NCBI RefSeq assembly: GCF_002933395.1
Contig: NZ_PKFN01000007.1
Location: 62,001 to 126,000 of the forward strand
DNA length: 64,000 bases
Reading direction: 5' to 3'
Source: Yoonia maritima
GTDB lineage: Bacteria; Pseudomonadota; Alphaproteobacteria; Rhodobacterales; Rhodobacteraceae
Shown: piece after piece, positions 52,682-61,945 of the stretch
Layout: each line of letters opens with the position of its first letter
Numbering within the stretch: the stretch's first letter is position 1
The notes under the pieces: generated by a model
What the model was told of the DNA's origin: nothing
The model's input: only the letters and a program-made list of their open reading frames with translations
Databases searched by the model: none
Position numbers and translations under genes: made by a program

Positions 52682-53641
52682 ATGGCGACGACAGGTAAAA
52701 TCACGCTTTGGGGGGTAGAGGTCTTTGTCGCGACGGCGGAGGAAGCGTCGATTTCTGGGGCGGCAAGGCGCTTAGGTAGCTCTGCTGCGACGGTCAGCCA
52801 GCAACTGACAAATCTCGAAGGCGCAATTGGTGCGACTTTACTTAATCGTAGTGAGCGACCAGTGACCCTTACGCCTGCTGGCGAGATGTTTTTGCGCCGC
52901 GCCAACACGATCCTGAACGAGGCAGACCAAGCCAAAGCGGAACTCGCTATGGCTGATTTTAGTCGCCTGACCCGATTTCGTTTGGGCATGATCGAAGATT
53001 TTGATGCAGACGTGACACCCGGTCTTTTGACCGCGATGAGCGATGACTTGAAGAACTGTCAATTCCTTCTGGAAACAGGCGCATCGCACCGGCTATTCGA
53101 CCTGCTTGATAGCCGCGCATTGGACGTGATTGTCGCTGGCGATATGGGGCAGGCCAGCGCCGGGATGGAGGTGCACCCGCTGTTAGAAGAACCCTTTGTC
53201 GTTGCTGTTCCTAAAGGCGCGATCAAAGATGGAGATGTCGCCAAGCAACTACGCCGGATGCAGTTGATCCAATACACAACGCGCCACCATATGGGCCGGG
53301 TGATTGCTGCGCATCTTGCTCGGCAGAACCTACGAATTACGCACAAGTTCGAATTGGATAGCTACCACGCGATTATGGCAATGGTGGCAGCTGGGTCGGG
53401 ATGGACGATTTTAACGCCTTTGGGGTGCCTGCGTGCGCAAAGGTTCAGCGAAGATGTTGATCTTCTCCCTCTACCATTTGCGCCATTGTCGCGAACAATA
53501 TCTTTGACCGCACGGCAGGATATACTTGGCGATATGCCAACAACCATCGCCACACGGCTAATGCCGTTGTTATCGGATATGATCGTGCAGCCTGCAGTAA
53601 AGAACTACCCTTGGCTACAAGATCAGCTGCGCCTGCTTTAG
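52682..53641 (+). CDS. LysR-family transcriptional regulator
   Basis: A 319-residue regulator from the ATG at 52682, preceded by GAGAGG. The winged helix is VEVFVATAEEASISGAARRLGSSAATVSQQLTNLEGAIGATLLNRSERPVTLT. The effector domain spans about 95-300. It is divergent from the class III aminotransferase gene 118 bases away, the usual arrangement for LysR control. Its 3' end overlaps the convergent DegT gene by four bases. Confidence 0.92.
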   Translation: MATTGKITLWGVEVFVATAEEASISGAARRLGSSAATVSQQLTNLEGAIGATLLNRSERPVTLTPAGEMFLRRANTILNEADQAKAELAMADFSRLTRFRLGMIEDFDADVTPGLLTAMSDDLKNCQFLLETGASHRLFDLLDSRALDVIVAGDMGQASAGMEVHPLLEEPFVVAVPKGAIKDGDVAKQLRRMQLIQYTTRHHMGRVIAAHLARQNLRITHKFELDSYHAIMAMVAAGSGWTILTPLGCLRAQRFSEDVDLLPLPFAPLSRTISLTARQDILGDMPTTIATRLMPLLSDMIVQPAVKNYPWLQDQLRLL

Positions 53642-54822
53642 CCGTATGCGCGGGCAGGGGACATTGTTTCGGCTGCCGCATCGGTGATGATTCGTGCAAT
53701 CACATCACATTCGTCCAAGGTCAGCCGTGCTGGTAGGCGCACATCACATGCTTTCATCAACATCGCCCGTGTTTTGGGTAAGTCAGGGATTGGTCCGATA
53801 AACTGCCAATTCCAAAACGCGCGTGCGTTATCCTCGCTTTGGCCAAATACTTGGATTTTGACACCTGCGGCTGCGGCGGCATCGACAAAGCGGGCGGTGT
53901 CACGGTTCGACATATCGACCAAATTAAACTGAATTGAATCGGGTGCCCGTTCTTCGGATGGCAAACAGTTCGGCACGCTGAGCCATGCGGATTCATTCAA
54001 TAACGCGGCGACGTGATCATGGTTTCTGCGTCCATCTGCGACACGGCGTGGCAATTCATTTAATTGCGGGCGGATAAGCGTAGCTGACAAGTTATTCAGG
54101 CGCTGGTTATAAAGCGGCAGCTTGTTTTGCCACTTTGCAAAGCTATCCAGCAGGACTGGATGCTTTTTCCAATTGTGTTCATAGGCACCGGACATAATTA
54201 CGGCGCGTGCTATCAGGTCTGCATCGTCGGTCACCATAATGCCGCCTTCGCCTGCGTTCAGCAGTTTGTAAGACTGAAAACTAAAGCAGCCAATCTGGCC
54301 GATGGTTCCGATTTTGCGTCCACCCCAAGTGGTTCCAATCGAGTGTGCTGCATCTTCGATCACAGGAACGCCCGCGTCATCACAAAGCTGCATAATTGCA
54401 TCCATGTCAGAGGTATGACCGCGCATGTGGCTGATAATAATGGCGTCCACGGTTGGCAGCTTGGCGGCAAAATCATCTATGTCGATGCGGTAATTGTCAC
54501 CACATTCACAAAGTACAGGAATACAATCGGCATGCACGACAGCCGACGGAACGGCCCCAAAGGTAAACGCCGGGATCATAACCCTTGCATCACGAGGTAG
54601 CCCAAGCGCCTTAAGCGATAGGAACAGCGCGGCAGAGCATGATGAAACAGCCAACGCATATTTACTTCCTAGCGCTGTGGCGAACTCTGCCTCAAGCAAC
54701 GCGACAGGGGAGTCGTTCGATGTATAGCGGAACAAGTCACCTGACCGCAAAATGCGGGTTACTTCGGCCAAGGCCGATTCTGGAATGGGCTCTGCGTCGT
54801 AAACATTGGGAACTTGGGTCAT
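53638..54822 (-). CDS. DegT/DnrJ/EryC1/StrS-type sugar aminotransferase
   Basis: A 394-residue PLP enzyme from the ATG ending at 54822. Blocks: LEAEFATALGSKYALAVSSCSAALFLSLKALGL, VIEDAAHSIGTTWGGRKIG, the PLP lysine in FSFQSYKLLNAGEGGIMVT, and LPLYNQRLNNLSATLIRPQL. The family aminates nucleotide keto-sugars or makes AHBA-like products. It stands next to amine catabolism genes and no sugar genes are adjacent, so its substrate is open. Start choice leaves 51 bases to the next gene's stop. Confidence 0.88.
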   Translation of the reverse strand: MTQVPNVYDAEPIPESALAEVTRILRSGDLFRYTSNDSPVALLEAEFATALGSKYALAVSSCSAALFLSLKALGLPRDARVMIPAFTFGAVPSAVVHADCIPVLCECGDNYRIDIDDFAAKLPTVDAIIISHMRGHTSDMDAIMQLCDDAGVPVIEDAAHSIGTTWGGRKIGTIGQIGCFSFQSYKLLNAGEGGIMVTDDADLIARAVIMSGAYEHNWKKHPVLLDSFAKWQNKLPLYNQRLNNLSATLIRPQLNELPRRVADGRRNHDHVAALLNESAWLSVPNCLPSEERAPDSIQFNLVDMSNRDTARFVDAAAAAGVKIQVFGQSEDNARAFWNWQFIGPIPDLPKTRAMLMKACDVRLPARLTLDECDVIARIITDAAAETMSPARAYG

Positions 54823-54873
54823 GTGTTCAGCTTTTCCGAAATCATATTTCGGCAAAACTTAACACACCCCGCG

Positions 54874-56196
54874 TTACAAATCTATGACAGTCAAACCCCC
54901 CAATCGATCACGTAATGCGTACCACGTCATCGCCAAGGTCAGCAGCGGCGCGCGGAATGTGGGTCCGCCCGGAAAGTTGGGGACTTTTATCCCTGATAGC
55001 ATATCAAACCGGCTTGCTTGTCCGGCGATTGCCTCGGCCATGACCTTGCCTGCCAGTCCCGATAGCGCCACACCATGCCCAGAGAACCCGGCGCCAGAAA
55101 GGATATTTGGCGCAACGCGTTGAACGGCGGGCAGGCGGGTCATTGTGATGCCCAATGTACCGCCCCAAACGTAGTCGACCTTCACGTCTGACAGTTGGGG
55201 AAACAGGTTCGTCATACGTTGGATGAGGGCGGTGTTGATGTCCTTGGGAAAACCAATGGAGTAGCTTTCGCGCCCGCCAAACAAGAACCGATTATCTTCG
55301 GACATGCGATAATAGTTCACGACGAATTTGCTATCTGCTACTGCGATATCGCGGGCCAATACGGATGCGGCGCGATCCCCCAACGGCTCTGTCGCGCAGA
55401 TGAAGCTGTTGATCGGCATGACCTTTGCTGACGTCTTGCGGTCGATGTTGGGTAGGTAGCCGTTGCCAGCGATAATGACGTGGCGGGCTTTGACGGTTCC
55501 TTTTGGAGTGTGCAGGGTTACGGGGTCGCCATGCTCGATCTGAGTGACTTCGGTTCGTTCAAAGATACGCGCACCTGCGGCCTCGGCCAGACGGGCAAGC
55601 CCAAGAACATAGCGCAGCGGGTGGATGTGACCCGCGCCCATATCTAACAGGCCGCCTTGATATAGTGGCGATTTGACCACGTCGCGCATGGCGTCAGGCC
55701 CAAGCACCTCAATCTGGTCATAGCCATAGTTATCGGCGAGATAGGCGGCGTCAGCAGCATAGCTGTCTGCCTCTTTCGCATTATAGAAACCATGCGCCAC
55801 ACCGGGACGATAACGGGCCTCTGGGATTGCACTTTCGCACAAATCACGGACGTCTTGTTTAGCGTCTTCCGCTAATGCCCACAGGGCGGTGGCCGCGTCA
55901 CCGCCCAGCTTCTTGGCCAAAGTGCTTTGGTCGTTATTGTAGCCACTGCCAACCTGACCGCCGTTGCGTCCTGATGCGCCAAAGCCCGCACGGTGGGCAT
56001 CGAGCACAACAACATCAAGCCCCTTGGCAGCCAGATGGCGTGCAGCAGATAGGCCTGTAAACCCCGCGCCGATAATGCAGACATCAACCGACAGATCACC
56101 ATCCAGTGAAGGGCGTTCCCTTGGTAAATCCGTACTGGCCACATACCAGCTGTTTGGGAATTCGCCGGGTTTGTCATTGCGATAAAGCGGGTTCAT
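54874..56196 (-). CDS. FAD-dependent oxidoreductase (DAO superfamily, PuuB-like)
   Basis: A 440-residue flavoprotein. It has the dinucleotide-binding VDVCIIGAGFTGLSAARHLAAKGLDVVVLDAHRAGFGASGRNGGQVGSG near residue 30-75 and the C-terminal GAGFSGHGVALSGLAGKVMAEAI. The length and motifs fit the PuuB/gamma-glutamylputrescine oxidase and related amine oxidases. Adjacent glutamine-synthetase-like genes support an oxidation step on a gamma-glutamylated amine, an inference from the E. coli Puu pathway. Confidence 0.9.
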   Translation of the reverse strand: MNPLYRNDKPGEFPNSWYVASTDLPRERPSLDGDLSVDVCIIGAGFTGLSAARHLAAKGLDVVVLDAHRAGFGASGRNGGQVGSGYNNDQSTLAKKLGGDAATALWALAEDAKQDVRDLCESAIPEARYRPGVAHGFYNAKEADSYAADAAYLADNYGYDQIEVLGPDAMRDVVKSPLYQGGLLDMGAGHIHPLRYVLGLARLAEAAGARIFERTEVTQIEHGDPVTLHTPKGTVKARHVIIAGNGYLPNIDRKTSAKVMPINSFICATEPLGDRAASVLARDIAVADSKFVVNYYRMSEDNRFLFGGRESYSIGFPKDINTALIQRMTNLFPQLSDVKVDYVWGGTLGITMTRLPAVQRVAPNILSGAGFSGHGVALSGLAGKVMAEAIAGQASRFDMLSGIKVPNFPGGPTFRAPLLTLAMTWYALRDRLGGLTVIDL

Positions 56197-56279
56197 AGGG
56201 TGCGTCCAAAGCTTGCGTTATTGGGTTATTGATATGCATGCTGATGAAAACCCGCAATCGAAACTGAAAGGGATACGGC

Positions 56280-56699
56280 ATGCCATCAAGCGATACCTAC
56301 AACGGCGCCTGCCATTGCGGCGCAGTACAGTTCAAAGTCACACTAAAAGGCGGGTTAGAAAGTGCGCGACGGTGTACCTGTTCATATTGCTCAATGCGTG
56401 GCGCCGTGGCGGTGACAGCTGCGTTGGATGGCCTAAACTTTACGAAAGGCAAGGACCTGATGACGCTGTATCAATTCAACACGAAATCAGCTGAACATTA
56501 TTTCTGCCCGACCTGCGGGATTTACACACACCATAGACGGCGCTCAAACCCGAATGAATTTGGCGTGAACGCCGCATGTCTTCAAGGGATCAGCCCGTTT
56601 GATTTCGCCGAGGTGATCGTGAACAACGGTGTGCAGCATCCCAACGATGACCCTAACGCGCCAACTGTCGCCGGGGTGCTGCGGTTTGTTAAGGCTTAG
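56280..56699 (+). CDS. GFA-family zinc protein (Gfa-like)
   Basis: A 139-residue protein of the Gfa/DUF636 family: NGACHCGAVQF, RCTCSYCSMRG and FCPTCGIYTHHRR give the two zinc clusters seen in glutathione-dependent formaldehyde-activating enzyme. Many family members have other or unknown roles. It is on the opposite strand in a run of amine-catabolism genes and overlaps the convergent ligase stop by four bases. Confidence 0.9.
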   Translation: MPSSDTYNGACHCGAVQFKVTLKGGLESARRCTCSYCSMRGAVAVTAALDGLNFTKGKDLMTLYQFNTKSAEHYFCPTCGIYTHHRRRSNPNEFGVNAACLQGISPFDFAEVIVNNGVQHPNDDPNAPTVAGVLRFVKA

Positions 56700-58048
56700 A
56701 CGTTCAGCAGCAAGTGTTCGCGTTCCCATGGGCTGATGACTTGAAGGAACTCTTTGTACTCTAACCGTTTCACGATGGAATAGACCCGCGCAAAATCGGG
56801 GCCAAGGACGTCGTGCAGGTCTTTGCATTCCTCAAAAAGATCCAGCGCTTCACTAAGCGAGCCAGAGATTTCAGCCTCTGATTCATAGGCTTCACCGCGC
56901 CAGCGCTTGTCAGGGCGGATTTCGTTCTTCAGGCCCAAATATCCGCAAGCTAGCGATGCGGCGATGCAGAGGTAAGGGTTACAGTCCATACCGGGCAGGC
57001 GGTTTTCGATCCTGCGCGCGGATGGATCGCTGATTGGGATACGAATTCCTGTCGTCCGGTTGTCGCGCCCCCATTCAAGGTTAACAGGCGCGGCGCTGTC
57101 CGGAACATAGCGACGGTAGCTGTTCACATAGGGCGCGATCAACGCGATTGCGCTAGGCATGTATTCTTGTAGTCCGCCGATAAAGTGAAAGAACGCGTCG
57201 GTTTCGCCGCCCTGCGGACCAGTAAAGATATTCCGCCCATTCTCATCAAGGACGGAATGATGGACATGCATTGCGCTCCCGGGTTCACCCTCGATTGGTT
57301 TGGCCATGAACGTCGCAAAACAATCATGCTTTAATGCGGCTTCGCGGATAAGACGTTTGAAAAAGAATACTTCGTCAGCCAGTTTAATCGGGTTGCCATG
57401 ACGCAGGTTGATTTCAAGCTGACCTGCGCCACCTTCTTGGGCGATACCGTCGATCTCAAAACCTTGGATTTCGGCATATTCATAGATGTCATCAATCACC
57501 GGGCCATAGTCATCGACAGCGGTCATTGAATAGGCCTGACGCCCAGCAGCAGGGCGACCGGTACGGCCCATCATTGGCTCAATTGGTTTCGCTGGGTCGA
57601 TGTTGCGGGCAACCAGATAGAATTCCATTTCAGGGGCGACAACTGGGGTCCAGCCTTCGGCTTTGTACAGATCTACGACGTGGCGCAATACGTTGCGTGG
57701 GGAAAACGGAACTGGCTTTCCCTTCTGGTCGAACGCGTCATGGATGACTTGAAGCGTGCCATCGTCAGCCCAAGGCGCTGCGGTTGCGGTGGACATGTCA
57801 GGCTTTAGGATCATGTCAGGTTCTAGGAACCCATCCGGACCTGATGCTTCGCCCCATTCGCCGGTGATCGTTTGAAAGAAGATCGAGTTTGGAAGATGGA
57901 AATGCGCCTGCTTTTCCCATTTTCCTGCTGGAACGGCCTTACCGCGGGCAATACCGGGTAGGTCAGCGATAACGCATTCGACCTCGTCTAAGCGATTGTT
58001 TTCTAGATATGTACGGGCGGCCTCTGGGATTTTGTCGGTCCAGCTCAT
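56696..58048 (-). CDS. Glutamine-synthetase-like ligase (PuuA type), copy 1
   Basis: A 450-residue GS-fold ligase. It has the N-terminal VECVIADLPGIARGKAVP, FYLVARNIDP, AQEGGAGQLEINLRHG, HVHHSVLDENGRNIF, RDNRTTGIRIPIS and NPYLCIAASLACGY. GS-like proteins of this type usually make gamma-glutamyl amides of amines (gamma-glutamylputrescine, -isopropylamide, and others). Its start overlaps the amidotransferase gene by four bases, so ligase and hydrolase are coupled. Substrate not assignable. Confidence 0.9.
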   Translation of the reverse strand: MSWTDKIPEAARTYLENNRLDEVECVIADLPGIARGKAVPAGKWEKQAHFHLPNSIFFQTITGEWGEASGPDGFLEPDMILKPDMSTATAAPWADDGTLQVIHDAFDQKGKPVPFSPRNVLRHVVDLYKAEGWTPVVAPEMEFYLVARNIDPAKPIEPMMGRTGRPAAGRQAYSMTAVDDYGPVIDDIYEYAEIQGFEIDGIAQEGGAGQLEINLRHGNPIKLADEVFFFKRLIREAALKHDCFATFMAKPIEGEPGSAMHVHHSVLDENGRNIFTGPQGGETDAFFHFIGGLQEYMPSAIALIAPYVNSYRRYVPDSAAPVNLEWGRDNRTTGIRIPISDPSARRIENRLPGMDCNPYLCIAASLACGYLGLKNEIRPDKRWRGEAYESEAEISGSLSEALDLFEECKDLHDVLGPDFARVYSIVKRLEYKEFLQVISPWEREHLLLNV

Positions 58049-58728
58049 GCCAATTGTCTTTCTTTAAAAAACTGCGCGATCTGCGCAGCAAGACGGTCGC
58101 TATCGACCGGTTTGTTCAAATTATCGCGGACGTCTGCAAGCTGCTCATCCGGGACATTGCCCGGACCGCGGTAGGTCGCGAGGCCATCAATGACAGCGGT
58201 GTCGAATTCCGGATGTGGCTGCACGGTAAAAGCACGTTTGCCATAAAGTAACGCGGCATTTGTGCAAAAGTCGTTGCTGCCAATCACCGTGGCGTCGGCG
58301 GGGGCGCTGATGACCTGATCTTGATGCCACGCATTAAGCGCGATCTGTTCACCGTTCAGATCGTAAGTTTGGCGGCCCACGGCCCAGCCACCATCGAACT
58401 TAGCGACTTTGCCACCCAATGCTTGCGCAATGATCTGATGGCCAAAACAAATTCCTACTAGCGGGATATTGGCGGCATAAATCTCGCGGATAAGGCTTTC
58501 GAGAGGGGGAATGAACGGGTGATCCTCATATGCGCCATGCTTGGACCCGGTGATCAACCAGCCATCGCAATCTGTGATCACCTTTGGGAAATCCATGTCG
58601 ACAACATTGTAGGTGCGAAATTCGAAATTATGCCCTGCGAGTAAGCGTTCGAACAGATCGGCGAAATCGCCAAGTTTTGGGCGCAATTCGTCCGGCGCGT
58701 GACCTGTTTGTAAAATACCGATTTTCAT
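58045..58728 (-). CDS. Class I glutamine amidotransferase
   Basis: A 227-residue amidotransferase. The nucleophile elbow is GICFGHQIIAQALGG and the catalytic His-x-Glu is in VQPHPEFDTAV. It is annotated in many genomes as GMP synthase-like, but the synthetase part is absent. In the gamma-glutamylated amine pathway such a hydrolase (PuuD-like role) would release glutamate. It lies between two GS-like genes. Substrate inferred only from context. Confidence 0.88.
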   Translation of the reverse strand: MKIGILQTGHAPDELRPKLGDFADLFERLLAGHNFEFRTYNVVDMDFPKVITDCDGWLITGSKHGAYEDHPFIPPLESLIREIYAANIPLVGICFGHQIIAQALGGKVAKFDGGWAVGRQTYDLNGEQIALNAWHQDQVISAPADATVIGSNDFCTNAALLYGKRAFTVQPHPEFDTAVIDGLATYRGPGNVPDEQLADVRDNLNKPVDSDRLAAQIAQFFKERQLA

Positions 58729-58789
58729 GAATTCACCGTCGTTTAGGTTTCATCCCAAACTACATCGGCGTGTGGGTTGCCGCAAGCGC

Positions 58790-58840
58790 GAAGGATTTTA
58801 GCTAAAATCCTTCTACTTGGTAAATTTCGCGAAATTTACC
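58790..58840. repeat. Second pair of perfect palindromes
   Basis: Palindrome 1 (58790-58813, 24 bp) has half-site GAAGGATTTTAG. Palindrome 2 (58819-58840, 22 bp) has half-site GGTAAATTTCG. Spacing between the two is five bases, as at 50869-50922, and half-site 1 is nearly the same (GAAGGA...). It lies between the GS-like gene's stop (58845) and the amidotransferase gene, within what is otherwise a continuous operon. Confidence 0.8.
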
Positions 58841-58844
58841 TTGG

Positions 58845-60176
58845 TCAAACGGTGTCTAGATAAAGGTCAAGTTGTTCTTCTGCGCTGAGTTCTTTGAAGT
58901 GGTACATTTCTTGGCGCTTGGTACGGATCAAGTTGTCGACCAATTGCCCATTGAAGATACGTCTAGCGAGTGTGCTTTGTTCAAACGAGTCAATTGCTTC
59001 GCTCCAACTTCCGGGGACTTGGGGCAGTTTCTGATCATATGCGTTGCCTGTGATTGGGGCTGGTGGTGTCAGCTTGTCTTCGATCCCGACAAGTGCGGAC
59101 CCTAGCACCGCAGCCAAGAATAGATATGGGTTTACATCGCCACCAGCGAGGCGGTGTTCAATCCGACGCGCCTTATAGCTACCGCCGGGAACGCGTACCG
59201 ATGCGGTGCGGTTGTCATAAGCCCAACATATCCCCGTGGGCGCATGGCTACCGGGGACCAGTCGTTCATAGCTGTTGCCATGTGGCGCAAAGATAAGAGC
59301 AAGGTCAGGGATGCCTTTTAAACAGCCTGCAATGGCGTGTTGTAAAAGGAGGGTGCCTTTATGTGTGTCATTGGCAAACACATTATTACCGTCAGCATCG
59401 ATTACCGAAAAATGGGTGTGCAATCCGTTGCCTGCATAGTCTTCATAGGGCTTGGCCATAAAACTGGCGGCCATTCCGTGATTGCGGGCCAAGCCACGTA
59501 CGAGCATCTTAAAGAGCCATGCGTCATCCGCCGCCTTTAGTGCATCAGGCACGTGTTCAAGATTGACTTCGAACTGGCCAAGCCCACCTTCCGAGATCGC
59601 AGCCTCGGCCGGGATATCCATTGCATCGCAAGCGTCGTAAAGATCGTTGAAAAACTGGTCAAAAGCATCCAACGCGCGAAGCGATAGAACCTCGGCGCCA
59701 GCGCGACGTTTGCCTGATTTTGGCGATTTGGGTTGGCGGATGCCACGCCCGGAATCATCAACCAAATAGAATTCCATTTCGGTGGCGGCAACGGGGGTTA
59801 AGCCAAGTGCTTTATAGCGTGCAACGACCTGTGCCAGTGCATGACGGGGATCGCCGGCAAATGCTGTTCCATCTTCGTGAAACGCCCACAGCGGCAGGAT
59901 CGCGGAAGGCGAAGAGAGCCAAGGCATCGGCACATAGCCGCGTTCAGTTGGTAATAAAACGCCGTCGGCGTCGCCGCTTTCGAATACCAGTGGGCTGTCG
60001 TCAATGTCTTCGCCCCAAATATCAAGGTTCAGCACAGAGAGCGGAAATCGTGTGCCTTCCTGTTCTAGCTTTGCCGCGAAACGGCGCGGGACACGTTTAC
60101 CACGTGCCTGACCGTTTAGGTCGGCCGCACCACATCTTACATTTTTTACGTCCGGGTTGTCGTCCAACCAACTCAT
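58845..60176 (-). CDS. Glutamine-synthetase-like ligase (PuuA type), copy 2
   Basis: A 443-residue GS-fold ligase paralogous to the gene at 56696: VRCGAADLNGQARGKRVPRRFAAK, EMEFYLVDDSGRG, SEGGLGQFEVNLEH, HTHFSVIDADGNNVF, YDNRTASVRVPGG and NPYLFLAAVLGSALVG. The pair flanks the amidotransferase. Its start overlaps the downstream permease gene's stop by four bases, so it is co-transcribed with the ABC transporter. Different ligases may handle different amines. Confidence 0.9.
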   Translation of the reverse strand: MSWLDDNPDVKNVRCGAADLNGQARGKRVPRRFAAKLEQEGTRFPLSVLNLDIWGEDIDDSPLVFESGDADGVLLPTERGYVPMPWLSSPSAILPLWAFHEDGTAFAGDPRHALAQVVARYKALGLTPVAATEMEFYLVDDSGRGIRQPKSPKSGKRRAGAEVLSLRALDAFDQFFNDLYDACDAMDIPAEAAISEGGLGQFEVNLEHVPDALKAADDAWLFKMLVRGLARNHGMAASFMAKPYEDYAGNGLHTHFSVIDADGNNVFANDTHKGTLLLQHAIAGCLKGIPDLALIFAPHGNSYERLVPGSHAPTGICWAYDNRTASVRVPGGSYKARRIEHRLAGGDVNPYLFLAAVLGSALVGIEDKLTPPAPITGNAYDQKLPQVPGSWSEAIDSFEQSTLARRIFNGQLVDNLIRTKRQEMYHFKELSAEEQLDLYLDTV

Positions 60177-60979
60177 CTAATGACCTGCGGTTTGATTTTC
60201 AGCCGCTTGCGCAGCCTTTGAGGAAGATGGCGATTAAGTCGGGTATTCACCAGCCCAAAAATGCCAATCACAACCAAAGTAAGCAGAATAAAATACCCAG
60301 CGAGGATGGGGTAGGGAATGAATGGGTTAAACGTCTTATCGGCAAAGTAGTTTGCGTAGTAAAGCGCATCACCGCGTTGCTGTAACGCTGGAAAGCCAGA
60401 GAAGAACACAAGCGTTGTCGCATGGAACAAAAATATGGCTTCGTTCGTATAGGCGGGCCAAGCAAGGCGCAGCATGGTTGGCCAGATCACACGACGAAAA
60501 CGCGACCAACCTGAAAGCCCGTATGCGTCAGCGGCTTCAATCTCTCCCTTAGGGATGGATTGAAGCGCCCCGTAAAAGATTTCTGCGGAATAGGCGGCAG
60601 TGTTCAAGAACAATACAACCAACGCCCCGGCCCATGCAGAGGTCAGCGGGCTGAAAATTGGATACTGTGCTTTTAGGCTAAGGAATAGGAAGTAGGCAAA
60701 GAAGAACTGGATGAACAGCGGCGATCCACGGAAGATAAAGATGAACCAATCCGCTGGTTTGCGTATCCAAGCTGATTGCGCGGCTTTGCCCAATGCGACA
60801 GCCGTCGCCATGAAGAATCCGGTGCAAAGCGCGATCAGCCCGAAATACGCATTCCAGATCATCCCTGAGCCGATCAGCGTAAACTGCTGGCACAGCGTGA
60901 AATCGTTGCGTGGCAATAGACGTTCACCAATACCTTGGCTGCGTAGACCGTAATCAATAATTGTTTCCCAACAGCTCAT
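60173..60979 (-). CDS. Polar amino acid/amine ABC transporter permease 2
   Basis: A 268-residue HisM/ArtM-like inner-membrane permease from the ATG ending at 60979, which overlaps the upstream permease by four bases; a longer frame to 61114 lies wholly inside the neighbour. Five to six membrane segments and the EAA loop EIEAADAYGLSGWSRFRRVIWPTMLRLAWPAY are visible. It pairs with the permease at 60976 and the binding protein at 61946. Confidence 0.92.
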   Translation of the reverse strand: MSCWETIIDYGLRSQGIGERLLPRNDFTLCQQFTLIGSGMIWNAYFGLIALCTGFFMATAVALGKAAQSAWIRKPADWFIFIFRGSPLFIQFFFAYFLFLSLKAQYPIFSPLTSAWAGALVVLFLNTAAYSAEIFYGALQSIPKGEIEAADAYGLSGWSRFRRVIWPTMLRLAWPAYTNEAIFLFHATTLVFFSGFPALQQRGDALYYANYFADKTFNPFIPYPILAGYFILLTLVVIGIFGLVNTRLNRHLPQRLRKRLKIKPQVIR

Positions 60980-61812
60980 GTCGCGGCCTTTCGCTGTGCT
61001 TCGCCTGCAGCAGTTGCTTGGCCGCGTGTTAGGCGCGCCATGATGCGATCGAGAACGACTTCGGATACTTTGGTGAACGCGAGGTAGAACACCAGCAGGG
61101 CAAGGAAATACCACATCCGCCAGTCGGCGTGCGGGTAGTCCGTAAACTGAGGCCGCTTGGACCCGCCCAATTCACGCGCCCAATAGACAATGTCTTCGAC
61201 ACCAAGCAAGAAAAGTAATGGTGTTGCTTTTATCAGGACCATCCAAAGGTTGGACAGGCCGGGTAGGGCGTAGACCCACATTTGAGGCACAAGAATGCGC
61301 CAGAATGTTTGGCGGCGCGACATGCCATAGGCCTCTGCGGTTTCTAACTGGCCGTGGGGTACTGCGCGCATGGCACCGAAAAGCACGTTGGCGGCAAATG
61401 CACCAAAAACGATTGCAAACGTGAGGACCGCCAAAGCGAAGCCATAGGTTTCATGCACCCATTGAGGCGCGTTGCTTAACGGAAGTTTAGCGGCGGTACA
61501 GACCACAAAATCATTGCCTTGCCGGATTGGTTCGTTCCAATCGGGGCATTTGATTTTGTGGCGGATGAATTCGAACGCTTGATCAAGAGCAATCACAAAA
61601 AATAGAAAGAAAGCAATGTCGGGAATGCCCCGTACAATCGCGATATAGGTGTTACCGATCCAACGTAGTGGTGCAAAATGGCTGCGGGCCGCTGATGCGC
61701 CGCCAAAGCCAAACGCCAATGCAACGGGGGCAGTGATTGCCAACAACAGCAACACTGTGCCGACTGCATAATACATCGACATATGCTTGCCAGTGGTCAG
61801 ATAGCACGACAA
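60976..61812 (-). CDS. Polar amino acid/amine ABC transporter permease 1
   Basis: A HisQ/ArtQ-like permease with membrane segments and the EAA loop ETAEAYGMSRRQTFWRILVPQMWVYALPGL. The start is uncertain. The TTG ending at 61812 gives 278 residues, but family-like sequence continues upstream in frame (NYCSDPAALEGLTWLSCYL) to a stop at 61873. The only start-like codon there is ATT at 61858-61860, which would give 294 residues. An internal ATG at 61777-61779 is also possible. Confidence 0.88.
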   Translation of the reverse strand: MSCYLTTGKHMSMYYAVGTVLLLLAITAPVALAFGFGGASAARSHFAPLRWIGNTYIAIVRGIPDIAFFLFFVIALDQAFEFIRHKIKCPDWNEPIRQGNDFVVCTAAKLPLSNAPQWVHETYGFALAVLTFAIVFGAFAANVLFGAMRAVPHGQLETAEAYGMSRRQTFWRILVPQMWVYALPGLSNLWMVLIKATPLLFLLGVEDIVYWARELGGSKRPQFTDYPHADWRMWYFLALLVFYLAFTKVSEVVLDRIMARLTRGQATAAGEAQRKAAT

Positions 61813-61906
61813 CCAAGTCAGCCCTTCTAGGGCGGCGGGATCAGAGCAATAGTTAAAAATGGTAGGGCCTATCTACGCAGGGTGTCGTCATGGCAAGGTC
61901 TTGATG

Positions 61907-61936
61907 CTCCGGCTCTGCACGTATGCAAAGCCGGAG
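61907..61936 (-). promoter_or_regulatory. Intra-operon hairpin between binding protein and permease
   Basis: CTCCGGCT (61907-61914) pairs with AGCCGGAG (61929-61936), with an inner TGCA/TGCA stem. It lies just after the binding-protein stop and has only a short T run. Such hairpins stabilise the upstream message and lower read-through, giving more binding protein than permease. Confidence 0.7.
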
Positions 61937-61945
61937 TTTATCAGC

